Origin: a bacterium
GTDB lineage: Bacteria > Elusimicrobiota > Elusimicrobia > UBA1565 > UBA9628
DNA: 64,000 bases
Direction of reading: 5' to 3'
Assembly (NCBI GenBank): GCA_021822495.1
Contig: JAKAQO010000003.1
Coordinates: 124,001 to 188,000 of the forward strand
In this document: piece after piece, positions 48,501 to 57,359 of the stretch
Numbering within the stretch: the stretch's first letter is position 1
Layout: every line of letters starts with the position of its first letter
Position numbers and translations under genes: made by a program
The notes under the pieces: model-generated
Databases searched by the model: none
What the model was told of the DNA's origin: nothing
What the model saw: only the letters and a program-made list of their open reading frames with translations

Positions 48501-50221
48501 GCTAGAATCTCCTCATTTTGGGGAATCCAATCGGCCTTGTGTCCAACAGGAGAATATTCATAAGGTCCGTGATAGACGTGAATGGGCTTAGTGAAATTGC
48601 CATGCGGAGGCGGGGAAGGGCACGCCCAATCCAAGGTTGTCGCCTGCCACGGATTATCATCTGTTTTCTCGCCATGACGAATGCTATAGAAGAAATTATA
48701 GATAAAAGGAATCTGGGAAAGAAAGAGAAGCCCCGCAAAAACGGAACTGACAACGTGAAGGGGTTGAGTGGGAACGCTATGCAAGGCCGCCATGGGGTCG
48801 TAATAGCGGCGGTCTTGACCGGCCAGACCCTGGATAAACATCGGGAAAAAGACGCCGTTCATGCAAATAAGAGAAGTCCAAAAATGCCATTTCCCCAAGG
48901 TGTCATTCATTTTCCGACCGAACCATTTCGGGAACCAATAATAAACGCCGCCCATCAGGGCCAGAAGAGAACCGGGAACGACGATATAATGGAAGTGGCC
49001 GATAATATAATAAGTATCGTGCAAATAAATATCGGTGACCGTTAACCCCAAGGGGAGACCCGTGAGCCCGCCAATTCCAAACATCGGAAGAAAGGCCAAG
49101 GCAAAGAGCATCGGAGTCGTAAAGCGAATGGAGCCCCCTCTTAAACTGAAAACAAAACTAGTCAGAATGGCGACCGAGGGAACCGAGATAATCATCGTCG
49201 TGACCAGGAAAAAGTCGCTTAACACCGCGCTCATGCCGCTGATGAACATATGATGGGCCCAAACAACGAAGGCCAAAATTCCAATTGAGATCATCGAACC
49301 CACGATGACGTTGTAGCCGTGAAGGGGTTTGCGCGTATTATTGGCAAGAATTTCGGAAACAATTCCCATAGCGGGAAGCAAAAGCACATAAACCTCAGGA
49401 TGGGCCAAGAACCAAAAAAGATGCTGCCACAAAAGCGGCTGCCCGCCGCCGGAGGCGATATGGCGCATCCCCAAAATTACAAGACCTTGCGGCAAATAAA
49501 AACTGGTATGAGCAATACGGTCCATCAACTGCAAAACCGAAGCGGCTTCAAGAGGCGGGAAGGCCAATAAAAGAAGAAACGCCGTCACAATCTGCGCCCA
49601 AACGAAAATTGGAAGACGCGATAATTTCATTCCCATTGCGCGCATATTAAAAGAAGTGACCAAGAAGTTGACCGCTCCCAAAAGAGACGAGGTAATGAGC
49701 ATCACCATCGCAAAAAGCCAAACCGTTTGTCCGGGATTGATAATAGCCAAGGGCGGATAGGAAGTCCAACCCGATTGCGCCGCGCCGCCCGGCATGATAA
49801 AAGAGGAAAGCATCAAAAGTCCGCCGAGAAGGAAAAACCAGTAGCTGGCAAGGTTCAGCCGCGGAAAAGCCATGTCTTCGGCGCCAATCTGAAGAGGGAG
49901 GACATAATTTCCAAACCCGCCGACGCCTAAAGGAACAATCCCTAAAAAAACCATAATGGTCCCGTGCATCGCGCCCAAGGCATTGTAGAAATCGGGAGTC
50001 ATGACGCCGTTAGGCGCCAAGTTTGGAGAAAGAATGCGTCCCAAAAACGGAATCGGGCTTCCAGGAAAAGCCAATTGCCAGCGCATGACCAGCATCAACA
50101 TGAAGCCGCACAAGAGAAAGAACAGAGCGGTAATTGTGTAAAGAAGGCCGATCACTTTGTGATCAGTCGAAAAGAAATAGCGGTAAAAAGGTTTTGATGA
50201 AGAATGAGAATCTTGACTCAT
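48497..50221 (-). CDS. ctaD: Cytochrome c oxidase subunit I (aa3/A-type)
   Basis: A 574-aa twelve-helix haem-copper oxidase subunit reducing O2 to water. Seen: ALGAMHGTIMVF (low-spin haem His), GFGNYVLPLQIGAEDMAFPRLN, WFLAHPEVYVLLLP (CuB His with cross-linking Tyr and the Glu of A1-type enzymes), VWAHHMF (two CuB His) and IGHFHYIVVPG (haem ligands). The Glu in HPEVY assigns the A1 class. Subunit II carries CuA, so cytochrome c is the donor. Confidence 0.97.
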   Translation of the reverse strand: MSQDSHSSSKPFYRYFFSTDHKVIGLLYTITALFFLLCGFMLMLVMRWQLAFPGSPIPFLGRILSPNLAPNGVMTPDFYNALGAMHGTIMVFLGIVPLGVGGFGNYVLPLQIGAEDMAFPRLNLASYWFFLLGGLLMLSSFIMPGGAAQSGWTSYPPLAIINPGQTVWLFAMVMLITSSLLGAVNFLVTSFNMRAMGMKLSRLPIFVWAQIVTAFLLLLAFPPLEAASVLQLMDRIAHTSFYLPQGLVILGMRHIASGGGQPLLWQHLFWFLAHPEVYVLLLPAMGIVSEILANNTRKPLHGYNVIVGSMISIGILAFVVWAHHMFISGMSAVLSDFFLVTTMIISVPSVAILTSFVFSLRGGSIRFTTPMLFALAFLPMFGIGGLTGLPLGLTVTDIYLHDTYYIIGHFHYIVVPGSLLALMGGVYYWFPKWFGRKMNDTLGKWHFWTSLICMNGVFFPMFIQGLAGQDRRYYDPMAALHSVPTQPLHVVSSVFAGLLFLSQIPFIYNFFYSIRHGEKTDDNPWQATTLDWACPSPPPHGNFTKPIHVYHGPYEYSPVGHKADWIPQNEEILA

Positions 50222-50994
50222 TAGAAGGCCTCGCTTGCGGAAACTGGTTGTGCGGCCTGGGGTTCATGACTCTTGAGCCACGCATCGTAGTCCGCGCGGC
50301 TTTGAACCACGACTTTACCCCGCATGAAACTGTGCGCCATTCCGCACAACTGGGCGCAAGAAATTTCAAAAGTTCCGATTTTAGTGGGCTTCACCCAAAC
50401 AGGTATTTTCATACCCGGAACCGCGTCCTGTTTCAGCCGAAATTCTGGGATAAAAAGACTGTGAATGACGTCCATCGAAGTTAATTCAATGACGGTCGGC
50501 TCGTTGACCGGCAAATGAAGCTCGTTGGCAATTACGATATCGTCTTTGGCCGCCGGATCGTTATAGTCGAGACCGATGGGATTGGAAAAATGAACGTATT
50601 TAGATTCAGTCTTTCCAAATTTTCCATCCGGGCCGGGGTAGTGAATATTCCAAGACCATTGCTGGGCCTCAATGGCGACTGTATTGACATTCCCAGAAGC
50701 GGGAGTGTCAATTTTAATTTTACTCCAAACCGGAATCGCGTAAACCGCAATCAAAACAATTTCAAAAACCATTACGATAAGATCGGGAATCAGGCTTTTG
50801 AAAACCCCATGGGTTTCATCGCGCTCAGCCGAAACTCCCGTTTTCTTTCGGTACTTAATAAGAAGGTAGGTAAAGAAAACGCCCCAGATGACGAAAATCA
50901 AAATCATCACGGCGTGAATCAAGTAAATTCCGAAGTCGATACTTCCCGCGTAGCTCGACGCGGCCAACGGCAAACCCCATCCATATTGCTTCAT
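50221..50994 (-). CDS. ctaC: Cytochrome c oxidase subunit II
   Basis: A 257-aa subunit with two N-terminal membrane helices (IYLIHAVMILIFVIWGVFF, LIPDLIVMVFEIVLIAVYAI) and a periplasmic cupredoxin domain: AIEAQQWSWNIHYPG (aromatic donor patch), DVIHSLFIPEFR and the CuA site EISCAQLCGMAHSFM. The ATG at 50994 is chosen; a TTG 36 nt upstream is less likely. First gene of the oxidase operon. Confidence 0.95.
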   Translation of the reverse strand: MKQYGWGLPLAASSYAGSIDFGIYLIHAVMILIFVIWGVFFTYLLIKYRKKTGVSAERDETHGVFKSLIPDLIVMVFEIVLIAVYAIPVWSKIKIDTPASGNVNTVAIEAQQWSWNIHYPGPDGKFGKTESKYVHFSNPIGLDYNDPAAKDDIVIANELHLPVNEPTVIELTSMDVIHSLFIPEFRLKQDAVPGMKIPVWVKPTKIGTFEISCAQLCGMAHSFMRGKVVVQSRADYDAWLKSHEPQAAQPVSASEAF

Positions 50995-51073
50995 GTCTTT
51001 ATTAAACCAAAACCCGCGCGGAGTATGCAAACTTTAAGACGACGGTCAAGGGATTAGGTCATACTCAAACAAG

Positions 51074-51141
51074 ATAGGCCTTTTGCCGGAGCTTTTCTAG
51101 GCCTTTTGGCCCAGGCGACTTTTCACCGTTCGCATTATCCT
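51074..51141 (+). promoter_or_regulatory. Tandem-palindrome promoter module of the exported LOG gene
   Basis: TAGGCCTTTTGCC (51075-51087), then TAGGCCTTTTGGCCCA (51098-51113), 22 nt, -10-like TATCCT (51136-51141), 6 nt, ATG at 51148. Spacing equals that at the kinase and transglycosylase genes (34 nt from the second palindrome to the start codon). It lies in the 153-bp gap between divergent ctaC and the LOG gene, so it could also affect the oxidase operon. Confidence 0.7.
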
Positions 51142-51147
51142 AATATC

Positions 51148-52377
51148 ATGAAAACACAAACACATCTTCCATCTAAAATTTGGGCGTTTTTCATCGTCAC
51201 GTTTCTGGCTACGCCCCGCGTTTGGGCCCTGCCGGAAGCCTCTCAGACCCGAGACGCCACGGATGAAATCGCGCCGGTGACTATCCCGCTCATAATTCCG
51301 CAAGATTCATTGACTCTTCCAGACCCATCCATTAATAACACCGAGCTCTTAGAAGATTCAATTTCCCCCTCTGAAAGGGAACTGTCCAGAACCTTGCCTG
51401 TCATTGAAACAAAGCAAAAATCCATCAAAACCGGCGCCAATCAAACGCTCCGGCAAACGAAAGATGGGAAAACTCCTTTTGGCCCAAGCCTTCCCGTTCA
51501 GACCGGACAAACCCTCAAAAAGTCCGAAAAAGAAGTCGCAAAGACCCTCGCGCCATTCGCCCATTCCTTAAAAGAGTCAAACGCCCTGGGGGCCCTTTCT
51601 CGTTTGATGGACGGCGCAAAAACCTTTCCGGTCGCGGATATCGGCGAAGGCGAAAGATTCGCCCGCGAGATTGAGGATGCTCCAAAGGAAATCAATAAAC
51701 AAGGAGTCGCCGCTTCCATCACCGTTTTCGGCAGCGCGCGTCTTCTTCCTCAAACAAAAGCCCGAGACGCGCACAAAAAAGCGTTAGCCCTCGCGCGATT
51801 AAACCCTGACGACAAAAACGTCCAGGAAGCGCTAAAGCTCGCTCGTCAAAATTTACAGATGTCTAAATATTATGAGGAAGCCTACCGGTTCGGCCAAATC
51901 GTCGCCCAAAAAAGCGGTGGAAAAATCGCGGTTGCCACCGGAGGCGGCCCCGGCATCATGGAGGCGGCCAACCGCGGAGCCTACGAGGCCGGCGGAATTT
52001 CCATCGGACACACCATACGCCTTCCCCATGAAGAGGCGTCCAACCCCTACATCAGCCACGGCCTTAATTTTCTCTACGATGATTTTGCCCCAAGAAAAAT
52101 GAATCTCCGGCGCGGCGCGGTGGCCCTCGCGTTTTTCCCCGGCGGTTTTGGAACGATGGATGAACTTTTTGAAACCTTGACCTTGATCCAGACCGGCAAA
52201 ATTCCGCGCGTTCCCATCGTTCTGGTGGGCAAGAAATATTGGAAACAGATTCTCAACTTCGAGAATTTTTCAAAAATGGGAGTCATCTCGCCCAAAGACC
52301 TTTCTCTTTTTAAAATTGTTGATACGGCGGACGAGGCCTGGGCCGCTTTGACCGCTGAAGAAAACGTTGCCCAATAA
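51148..52377 (+). CDS. Exported LOG-family protein (cytokinin-riboside phosphoribohydrolase-like)
   Basis: A 409-aa protein. Signal peptide to about residue 28 (ATPRVWA), a long Ser/Thr/Lys-rich linker (30-185), then a LOG/TIGR00730 domain: SITVFGSARLLPQT, GGGPGIMEAANRGAYEAGG (265-283) and FPGGFGTMDELFETLTL (catalytic PGGxGTxxE, 331-339). LOG enzymes release the base from nucleoside 5'-monophosphates and are normally cytosolic and about 180-250 aa. Sec export is unusual and suggests extracytoplasmic nucleotide salvage; the next three genes are nucleoside salvage enzymes. The start is fixed by the promoter-module spacing. Confidence 0.82.
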   Translation: MKTQTHLPSKIWAFFIVTFLATPRVWALPEASQTRDATDEIAPVTIPLIIPQDSLTLPDPSINNTELLEDSISPSERELSRTLPVIETKQKSIKTGANQTLRQTKDGKTPFGPSLPVQTGQTLKKSEKEVAKTLAPFAHSLKESNALGALSRLMDGAKTFPVADIGEGERFAREIEDAPKEINKQGVAASITVFGSARLLPQTKARDAHKKALALARLNPDDKNVQEALKLARQNLQMSKYYEEAYRFGQIVAQKSGGKIAVATGGGPGIMEAANRGAYEAGGISIGHTIRLPHEEASNPYISHGLNFLYDDFAPRKMNLRRGAVALAFFPGGFGTMDELFETLTLIQTGKIPRVPIVLVGKKYWKQILNFENFSKMGVISPKDLSLFKIVDTADEAWAALTAEENVAQ

Positions 52378-52445
52378 ATTTTCGCAAAACCTCTCTTCGG
52401 TAAACCGCCGCGCGCCTTATTGGATGTGCTAAAATTCAAGACTAG

Positions 52446-53273
52446 ATGAACACCCGAATTTATCTGGAGATGATCGAGGAGTCCTCCCGGTTTATCCGCA
52501 AACAAACAAGCCTCAAGCCGCAAATGGGAATCATCCTGGGAAGCGGGCTTTCCAAAGCGACGCCGGAATTATCCCAAAGACGTGAAATCTCCTATCAAGA
52601 CATTCCGGGTTTCCCCAAGACCCATGTCGCCGGGCACCTGGGGAAATTGGTCTTTGGAGAATATCGTGGACGGCCGATTGTTCTCATGCAGGGACGTCTT
52701 CATTATTACGAGGGGCACGATTTATCCGAGGTCGCCTTCCCCCTTCGGGTTCTCAAAACCTTGGGCGTTGATTCTCTCATCATCACCGCCGCCGTGGGGG
52801 CGCTTCACACAAAATTAAAACCGGGGCAAATCGTAGTCATTAAAGACCATCTCAATCTCATGGGACAAAACCCTCTCCGCGGACTGATCAGTCCGGAATT
52901 TGGAACGATGTTCCCCGATTTAAGTAATGCCTACGATCCGCAAATGACCAAGACCGCTTTGTCAATATGCCGCAAGCTTAAAATTCGCGCGCAAACAGGG
53001 GTCTATGTCGCGGTTTCAGGGCCTTCCTATGAAACCCCGGCTGAAATTCGCGCGTTTCGAAAACTCGGGGGAGACGTGGTGGGAATGTCGGTCGTTCCAG
53101 AAGTTATCGCCGCCGCTCAAATGAAGATTAAAACCGCGGCTTTGACCTGGGTCTCAAACATGGGAAGCGGGCTTAAGGGCGCGCTTCTCAGCCATGAAGA
53201 AGTTTTGTCTCTGGGCGAAAAAGTTTCCGGATCCATCGGCAAAGTTTTAGGAGAGTTGATTGCGGTTCATTGA
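52446..53273 (+). CDS. punA: Purine-nucleoside phosphorylase
   Basis: A 275-aa trimeric PNP splitting purine nucleosides with phosphate. GIILGSGLSKATPEL, GRLHYYEGHDLSEVAFPLRVL, ITAAVGALH, YVAVSGPSYETPAEIRAF, VVGMSVVPEVIAA and WVSNMGSG (base-binding Asn position) define the class. It is followed directly by the pyrimidine phosphorylase with 14 bp overlap. Confidence 0.95.
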   Translation: MNTRIYLEMIEESSRFIRKQTSLKPQMGIILGSGLSKATPELSQRREISYQDIPGFPKTHVAGHLGKLVFGEYRGRPIVLMQGRLHYYEGHDLSEVAFPLRVLKTLGVDSLIITAAVGALHTKLKPGQIVVIKDHLNLMGQNPLRGLISPEFGTMFPDLSNAYDPQMTKTALSICRKLKIRAQTGVYVAVSGPSYETPAEIRAFRKLGGDVVGMSVVPEVIAAAQMKIKTAALTWVSNMGSGLKGALLSHEEVLSLGEKVSGSIGKVLGELIAVH

Positions 53274-54627
53274 TCTCATCGAGAAAAAGAAATTAGGACA
53301 AGCCCACACCCCAGAAGAACTTCGCTTTATCGCCCAAGCCGCCGCTAAGGGTTCTGTTCCCGACTACCAGCTAAGCGCATGGCTCATGGCGGTGCGCTGG
53401 CAAAAAATGAAGGACGACGAAATCGCGGAAATGACCCGCGCGATGGCCCAATCCGGAGAAACTCTCAATTTAAAAAGTCTTAAGCGCGCCAAAATCGACA
53501 AACATTCAACCGGCGGAGTCGGAGACGGGGTGTCCCTGGTTTTGGCGCCGCTTTTAGCCGAGGCGGGCCTTATCATTCCCATGATGTCGGGAAGAGGTCT
53601 TGGTCACACTGGCGGGACCTTGGACAAACTTGAATCTATTCCCGGCTTTCGCGTCCGGTTTTCAAAACCAGAAATAGAATCTCAAATAAAAAAAATCGGG
53701 GTCTGCCTCTTCGGGCAAAACCAAGACATCGCTCCGGCTGACCGAAAACTTTATCAACTTCGAGACGCAACCTCGACAGTTGATTCTTTGCCCTTGATTG
53801 TCTCAAGCATTCTTTCCAAAAAAATGGCGGAAGATTTAGACGGCCTTGTTTTGGACATCAAGGTGGGTTCGGGCGCCATTTTCAAAACTGCCCAAGAAGC
53901 TGAGGCTCTGGCCCAGGCCCTCATTGAAACCAGCCACCGCCTTAAACTCAAAGCGGTCGCCGTTTTGACCGCGATGGATGAGCCCCTGGGCCGCGCGGTA
54001 GGAAACGCGCTCGAAGTCAAGCAAGCTATTGAAGTCCTTCACGGGGACTTTTCAGCTAAAGATTTTGTGGAATGCACTCTCTCTTTGGGAGCCTGGGCTC
54101 TTAAAATCGCCCAAAAGTCCCGAAGTCTTGACGAGAGCCGAAAAATTTTAGAAAAACTTCTTAAAAATGGAAAAGCTCTTAAGCGCATGGAAGAAATCAT
54201 CCGCCTCCAAGGCGGAGACGCGCGCGTCATAAAAAATCCGTCCCTCCTTCCAAAATCCAAGAAAACATTTATTTTTAAGGCTCCTCAATCCGGCATCATT
54301 AATCACATAGACGCCCGCAAAACAGGCGAAGCCGCCATTTTACTAGGAGCCGGAAGAAGCCGGGCGGAAGACACGATTGACCCAGGCGCGGGAATTATTT
54401 TTTTCAAAAAAATGGGAGACGCGGTCAAACACGGGGAAGCTATTGCCGCATTTTATGCGCAAGACAATCAAAAGATCAAAGAAGCGCTCGCTCGATTTCA
54501 AGAAGGCTTTTTCATTTCTTCTAATAAAGCGAAAGAAAAGCCGCTGGTCATCAAAATATTAGTCCCTTCCTTCCGTAATCTTAAGATTGGGACAATACCA
54601 TCTAAGAATTATGAGGAAGTGGTATAG
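53260..54627 (+). CDS. Pyrimidine-nucleoside/thymidine phosphorylase
   Basis: A 455-aa enzyme of nucleoside phosphorylase family II, cleaving thymidine/uridine with phosphate. IDKHSTGGVGDGVSLVLAPLLA, MMSGRGLGHTGGTLDKLESIPGF, RDATSTVDSLPLIVSSILSKKMAE and DIKVGSGAIF are diagnostic. The C-terminal domain includes AILLGAGRSRAEDTIDPGAGI. TTG start overlapping punA, with AGGAG 8-9 nt before it. The symbol could be deoA or pdp; the sequence alone does not decide. Confidence 0.93.
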   Translation: MRFIDLIEKKKLGQAHTPEELRFIAQAAAKGSVPDYQLSAWLMAVRWQKMKDDEIAEMTRAMAQSGETLNLKSLKRAKIDKHSTGGVGDGVSLVLAPLLAEAGLIIPMMSGRGLGHTGGTLDKLESIPGFRVRFSKPEIESQIKKIGVCLFGQNQDIAPADRKLYQLRDATSTVDSLPLIVSSILSKKMAEDLDGLVLDIKVGSGAIFKTAQEAEALAQALIETSHRLKLKAVAVLTAMDEPLGRAVGNALEVKQAIEVLHGDFSAKDFVECTLSLGAWALKIAQKSRSLDESRKILEKLLKNGKALKRMEEIIRLQGGDARVIKNPSLLPKSKKTFIFKAPQSGIINHIDARKTGEAAILLGAGRSRAEDTIDPGAGIIFFKKMGDAVKHGEAIAAFYAQDNQKIKEALARFQEGFFISSNKAKEKPLVIKILVPSFRNLKIGTIPSKNYEEVV

Positions 54628-54637
54628 GAGCTTAGAA

Positions 54638-55264
54638 ATGCCCGCGAAAGTCAACGTCTCAAATCATCCCCTCGTTCAAGACAAACTCTCGACCCTGAGA
54701 GACAAAAGAACCCGCCCCGAGGATTTTCGCCGCATTTTGGGTGAAATCTCAGCCTTGATGGCTTACGATATTTTTAAGGGCCTGAGAACTCGAAGGTCGC
54801 TGGTCCAAACTCCGCTTAAGAGCGCGCCAGCGGAATATATTGATCAGGAAATTGCCCTTGTCGCCATTCTGCGCGCGGGACTTGGGATGGTTGAGGGCGT
54901 CAGCAAAATCGTTCCCAACGCCCAAATCGGGCATATCGGGCTTTACCGAAACGAGGAATCTTTAAACCCCGTGCGCTATTACGTACGGCTTCCAAAACAA
55001 ATCTCGGAATCCTTCGTTTTACTTTGCGATCCGATGCTGGCCACCGGCGGCTCGGCAACAGAGGCCATTCAGATTCTCAAGACCGACGGAGCGCGCCAAA
55101 TTTATCTTCTCACTCTTTTGTCCTGCAAGGCGGGAATCAAGCGCGTTCAGGAAGCCCATCCCGATGTTCCTATTTATACCGCCGTTATCGATCCCATCCT
55201 CAACAAATCCGGATATATCGTGCCGGGCCTGGGAGACGCGGGAGACCGAATTTTCGGAACCTAG
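54638..55264 (+). CDS. upp: Uracil phosphoribosyltransferase
   Basis: A 208-aa enzyme making UMP from uracil and PRPP. VSNHPLVQDKLSTLRDKRT at the N-terminus, LVAILRAGLGMVEG, VLLCDPMLATGGSATEAI (PRPP loop) and the uracil-binding GYIVPGLGDAGDRIFGT are all present. The ATG at 54638 follows AGGAG. It completes a salvage operon: phosphorylases free the bases, Upp recaptures uracil. Confidence 0.96.
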   Translation: MPAKVNVSNHPLVQDKLSTLRDKRTRPEDFRRILGEISALMAYDIFKGLRTRRSLVQTPLKSAPAEYIDQEIALVAILRAGLGMVEGVSKIVPNAQIGHIGLYRNEESLNPVRYYVRLPKQISESFVLLCDPMLATGGSATEAIQILKTDGARQIYLLTLLSCKAGIKRVQEAHPDVPIYTAVIDPILNKSGYIVPGLGDAGDRIFGT

Positions 55265-55279
55265 AGGAAAAATATTGAC

Positions 55280-55990
55280 TTAAGAAGCGGAAGAAGCCAA
55301 GCGGCGCAATTCGTCTTCTTTTAGAATCTTGATATTTTTCTCCGCGCGCTTAATGAGGCCTTTGAGCTCAAGTTCATGAAGGGTACGAACCGAGGTTTCT
55401 AAAGTGAGCCCCGCCAACTCCGCCAGATCTTTTCTTTTAATGTTGATGAGAATCGGATAGGATTTCCCTTGAGGGCGGGCAGTTCTTAGAAGGGTATCGG
55501 CAATGCGGGCCTTGGCGGATTTAAAGGCGATGTCGCGGGCTTTGTTTTCTCCGCGGCGAACGTCCCGGGATAATTCTCTTAAAAGGGCGCGCGTCGCATC
55601 CGGAAACTGCGCCAAGAAGTCAAAAAAGTTTTTTGAGTCTATCATCGAAATGACGCTGGACTCTAACGTCTCGGCAGTGCCGGTATAGGGGCCGTCATCA
55701 GCCAGCAAAGTGATATGCCCCAACAAATCTCCGGCCAACTCAATTCGAGCGATAAGCTGCTGTCCGCTTCGAGTGGATTTATAAACCTTGGCGCTTCCCT
55801 TACAGATGACATAAAGCCCCGGCGCGGGAGCTCCCTCATGGAAAACGACCTCGCCGGATTTAAACGGGGCGGCAACTCGCATTTCTCGCCAGGCCTTTTT
55901 GGCCTCGGCGTCCCCCAAGAAATTATAAAAACAGGTTTTCTTGTGCGGACACCAATCGCAGTTCGGCGCTTCGCTCTTTAAAAATGCCAT
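55280..55990 (-). CDS. Crp/Fnr-family transcription regulator
   Basis: A 236-aa regulator: a cyclic-nucleotide-binding-type beta roll (about 35-125), dimer helix and winged HTH with KRKDLAELAGLTLETSVRTLHEL (about 185-215). The N-terminus has CDWCPHKKTC (Cys 11, 14, 20), like the FNR cluster-binding set, and a further Cys63 (VICKGS), so an oxygen-sensing [4Fe-4S] cluster is plausible. It could control the oxidase, but no FNR box was confirmed. Convergent with upp. Confidence 0.88.
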   Translation of the reverse strand: MAFLKSEAPNCDWCPHKKTCFYNFLGDAEAKKAWREMRVAAPFKSGEVVFHEGAPAPGLYVICKGSAKVYKSTRSGQQLIARIELAGDLLGHITLLADDGPYTGTAETLESSVISMIDSKNFFDFLAQFPDATRALLRELSRDVRRGENKARDIAFKSAKARIADTLLRTARPQGKSYPILINIKRKDLAELAGLTLETSVRTLHELELKGLIKRAEKNIKILKEDELRRLASSAS

Positions 55991-56052
55991 TCTACCTTGA
56001 ATATACTATTTTTTGCCCCCCATTCGGGCGAAATAGTATAATAAGCCATCTT

Positions 56053-56130
56053 GGTGGCTGTAGCTCAGTTGGTTAGAGCGCCTGGCTGTGAACCAGGAGG
56101 TCGGGGGTTCAAGTCCCCTCAGCCACCCCA
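56053..56130 (+). tRNA. tRNA-His (GUG)
   Basis: Acceptor GUGGCUG/CAGCCAC plus the extra G-1 (56053) opposite discriminator C (56127), the hallmark of tRNA-His. Anticodon loop CUGUGAA (GUG). CCA is encoded at 56128-56130. A T-rich run follows. Confidence 0.95.
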
Positions 56131-56144
56131 GGTTTTTCTAGTTT

Positions 56145-57359
56145 TTATCTATGCCAAGCGGCGTCGAGAACCCGCTCAATGGAAGCGCGATCAGAATCCG
56201 CAGTATCAGCGCGGCGTTTGAGGCCCACGCAGCCAAAAAGACGCGGATAAGACTCGGCCTCAAGGCCGTGAGCCAAAATATAATCCTGATCGTCGGGGTT
56301 GATAAAGGAAATAATTTTTCTCGGGGCGTAAAGAGTTGCGAGAGTTTGGAGCATCTTTTGAGAATTTTTTTCTTCCGCGCGGCCCACAATCTCAAGCTCG
56401 ATTCGGCCGCGCAAGCGCATATCTAAAATAGAAGCGAAAGCGGCCTCCGCGCCCGGAGTTTTTTCATCCAAAAACCGGCGAAGCCCCAGGTCTATCCATT
56501 TAAAATAAGAGTTTTGCCCCTTGAGATACCCTAGCCGCCACAAAGCCTCAAAAGCCTGCGCATTGTTTAAAAGCGCCTCTTTGGAAATTTTTTCTTGCGA
56601 TGAATCCGCTTTGACATGAGACAGAAACCCGCCTTTCTCCCGGTTCCACAATTCTTGAAGCATGGATTTAGCCAAGACATCGGCGAAATCTCGATAAGAT
56701 TTATTTCCGCTTTGGAGATAGGCGTCGGTAAAAGCGAGAATGGAAGCCGCGTAATCATCCAAGTATCCATATTCCAGTTCTTTCGACTCAAAAGGGAAAC
56801 GGCGAATCAAACCCAAAAGCGGATCATAAAGTCTTTCTTGAATAAACTTAAGCGCACGTTCGGCTTTCTCCCGAATTTTTTGATTTTGAAGATGCGGAGA
56901 AACCGAAAAAAAAGTCCGGGCGCCCATGGCATTTTGAAAAGTAAAAGCCGCGTCAGTCTCTGATTCGGCAAAGGCCCCCAGTTTTTCGTTATAAAAACTG
57001 TCCAAAATTTCAACGAGTTTCAAACTGGATTTGAGAAACTCATCAATTTGAAAAACAGAAAAGGCGTCCAATAAAAGCCGGGCTGTTTCGGCCGCTTGAG
57101 AAAAAGAATTTCCATCCGTTCCAAAATCTGAGAATTGAAGACTGGCCGCTTGACGAAGTTTTTTTTCCAGAATTGGCCGAATCTCTTCATATTTTTTTTC
57201 AGCAAAAGCGTAGAGAAGAAAATAGAGAGAGTTTAAATCAAAATTTTCTTTTGCGGCAAGATGAGATTTTAATTCCTTGAAAACCCGCGAAAAAATCTCG
57301 GGGTCAAAGCCCAAAACTGGCTTTGAAGTTCCAGCAGCGCCTCCCCACCCGCCAGCCAT
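56145..57359 (-). CDS. Six-hairpin (alpha/alpha barrel) protein, YyaL C-terminal-like
   Basis: A 404-aa protein, mostly helical, with repeats such as GYLDDYAASILAFTDAYLQSG, YRDFADVLAKSMLQELW then GGFLSH, and LLNNAQAFEALWRLGYL, resembling the barrel half of DUF255/YyaL (SSP411) proteins. The N-terminal thioredoxin-like domain of that family is absent and the N-terminus is Gly-rich (MAGGWGGAAG). No signal peptide. It overlaps the nadA stop by one base. Catalytic activity is not inferable. Confidence 0.5.
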   Translation of the reverse strand: MAGGWGGAAGTSKPVLGFDPEIFSRVFKELKSHLAAKENFDLNSLYFLLYAFAEKKYEEIRPILEKKLRQAASLQFSDFGTDGNSFSQAAETARLLLDAFSVFQIDEFLKSSLKLVEILDSFYNEKLGAFAESETDAAFTFQNAMGARTFFSVSPHLQNQKIREKAERALKFIQERLYDPLLGLIRRFPFESKELEYGYLDDYAASILAFTDAYLQSGNKSYRDFADVLAKSMLQELWNREKGGFLSHVKADSSQEKISKEALLNNAQAFEALWRLGYLKGQNSYFKWIDLGLRRFLDEKTPGAEAAFASILDMRLRGRIELEIVGRAEEKNSQKMLQTLATLYAPRKIISFINPDDQDYILAHGLEAESYPRLFGCVGLKRRADTADSDRASIERVLDAAWHR

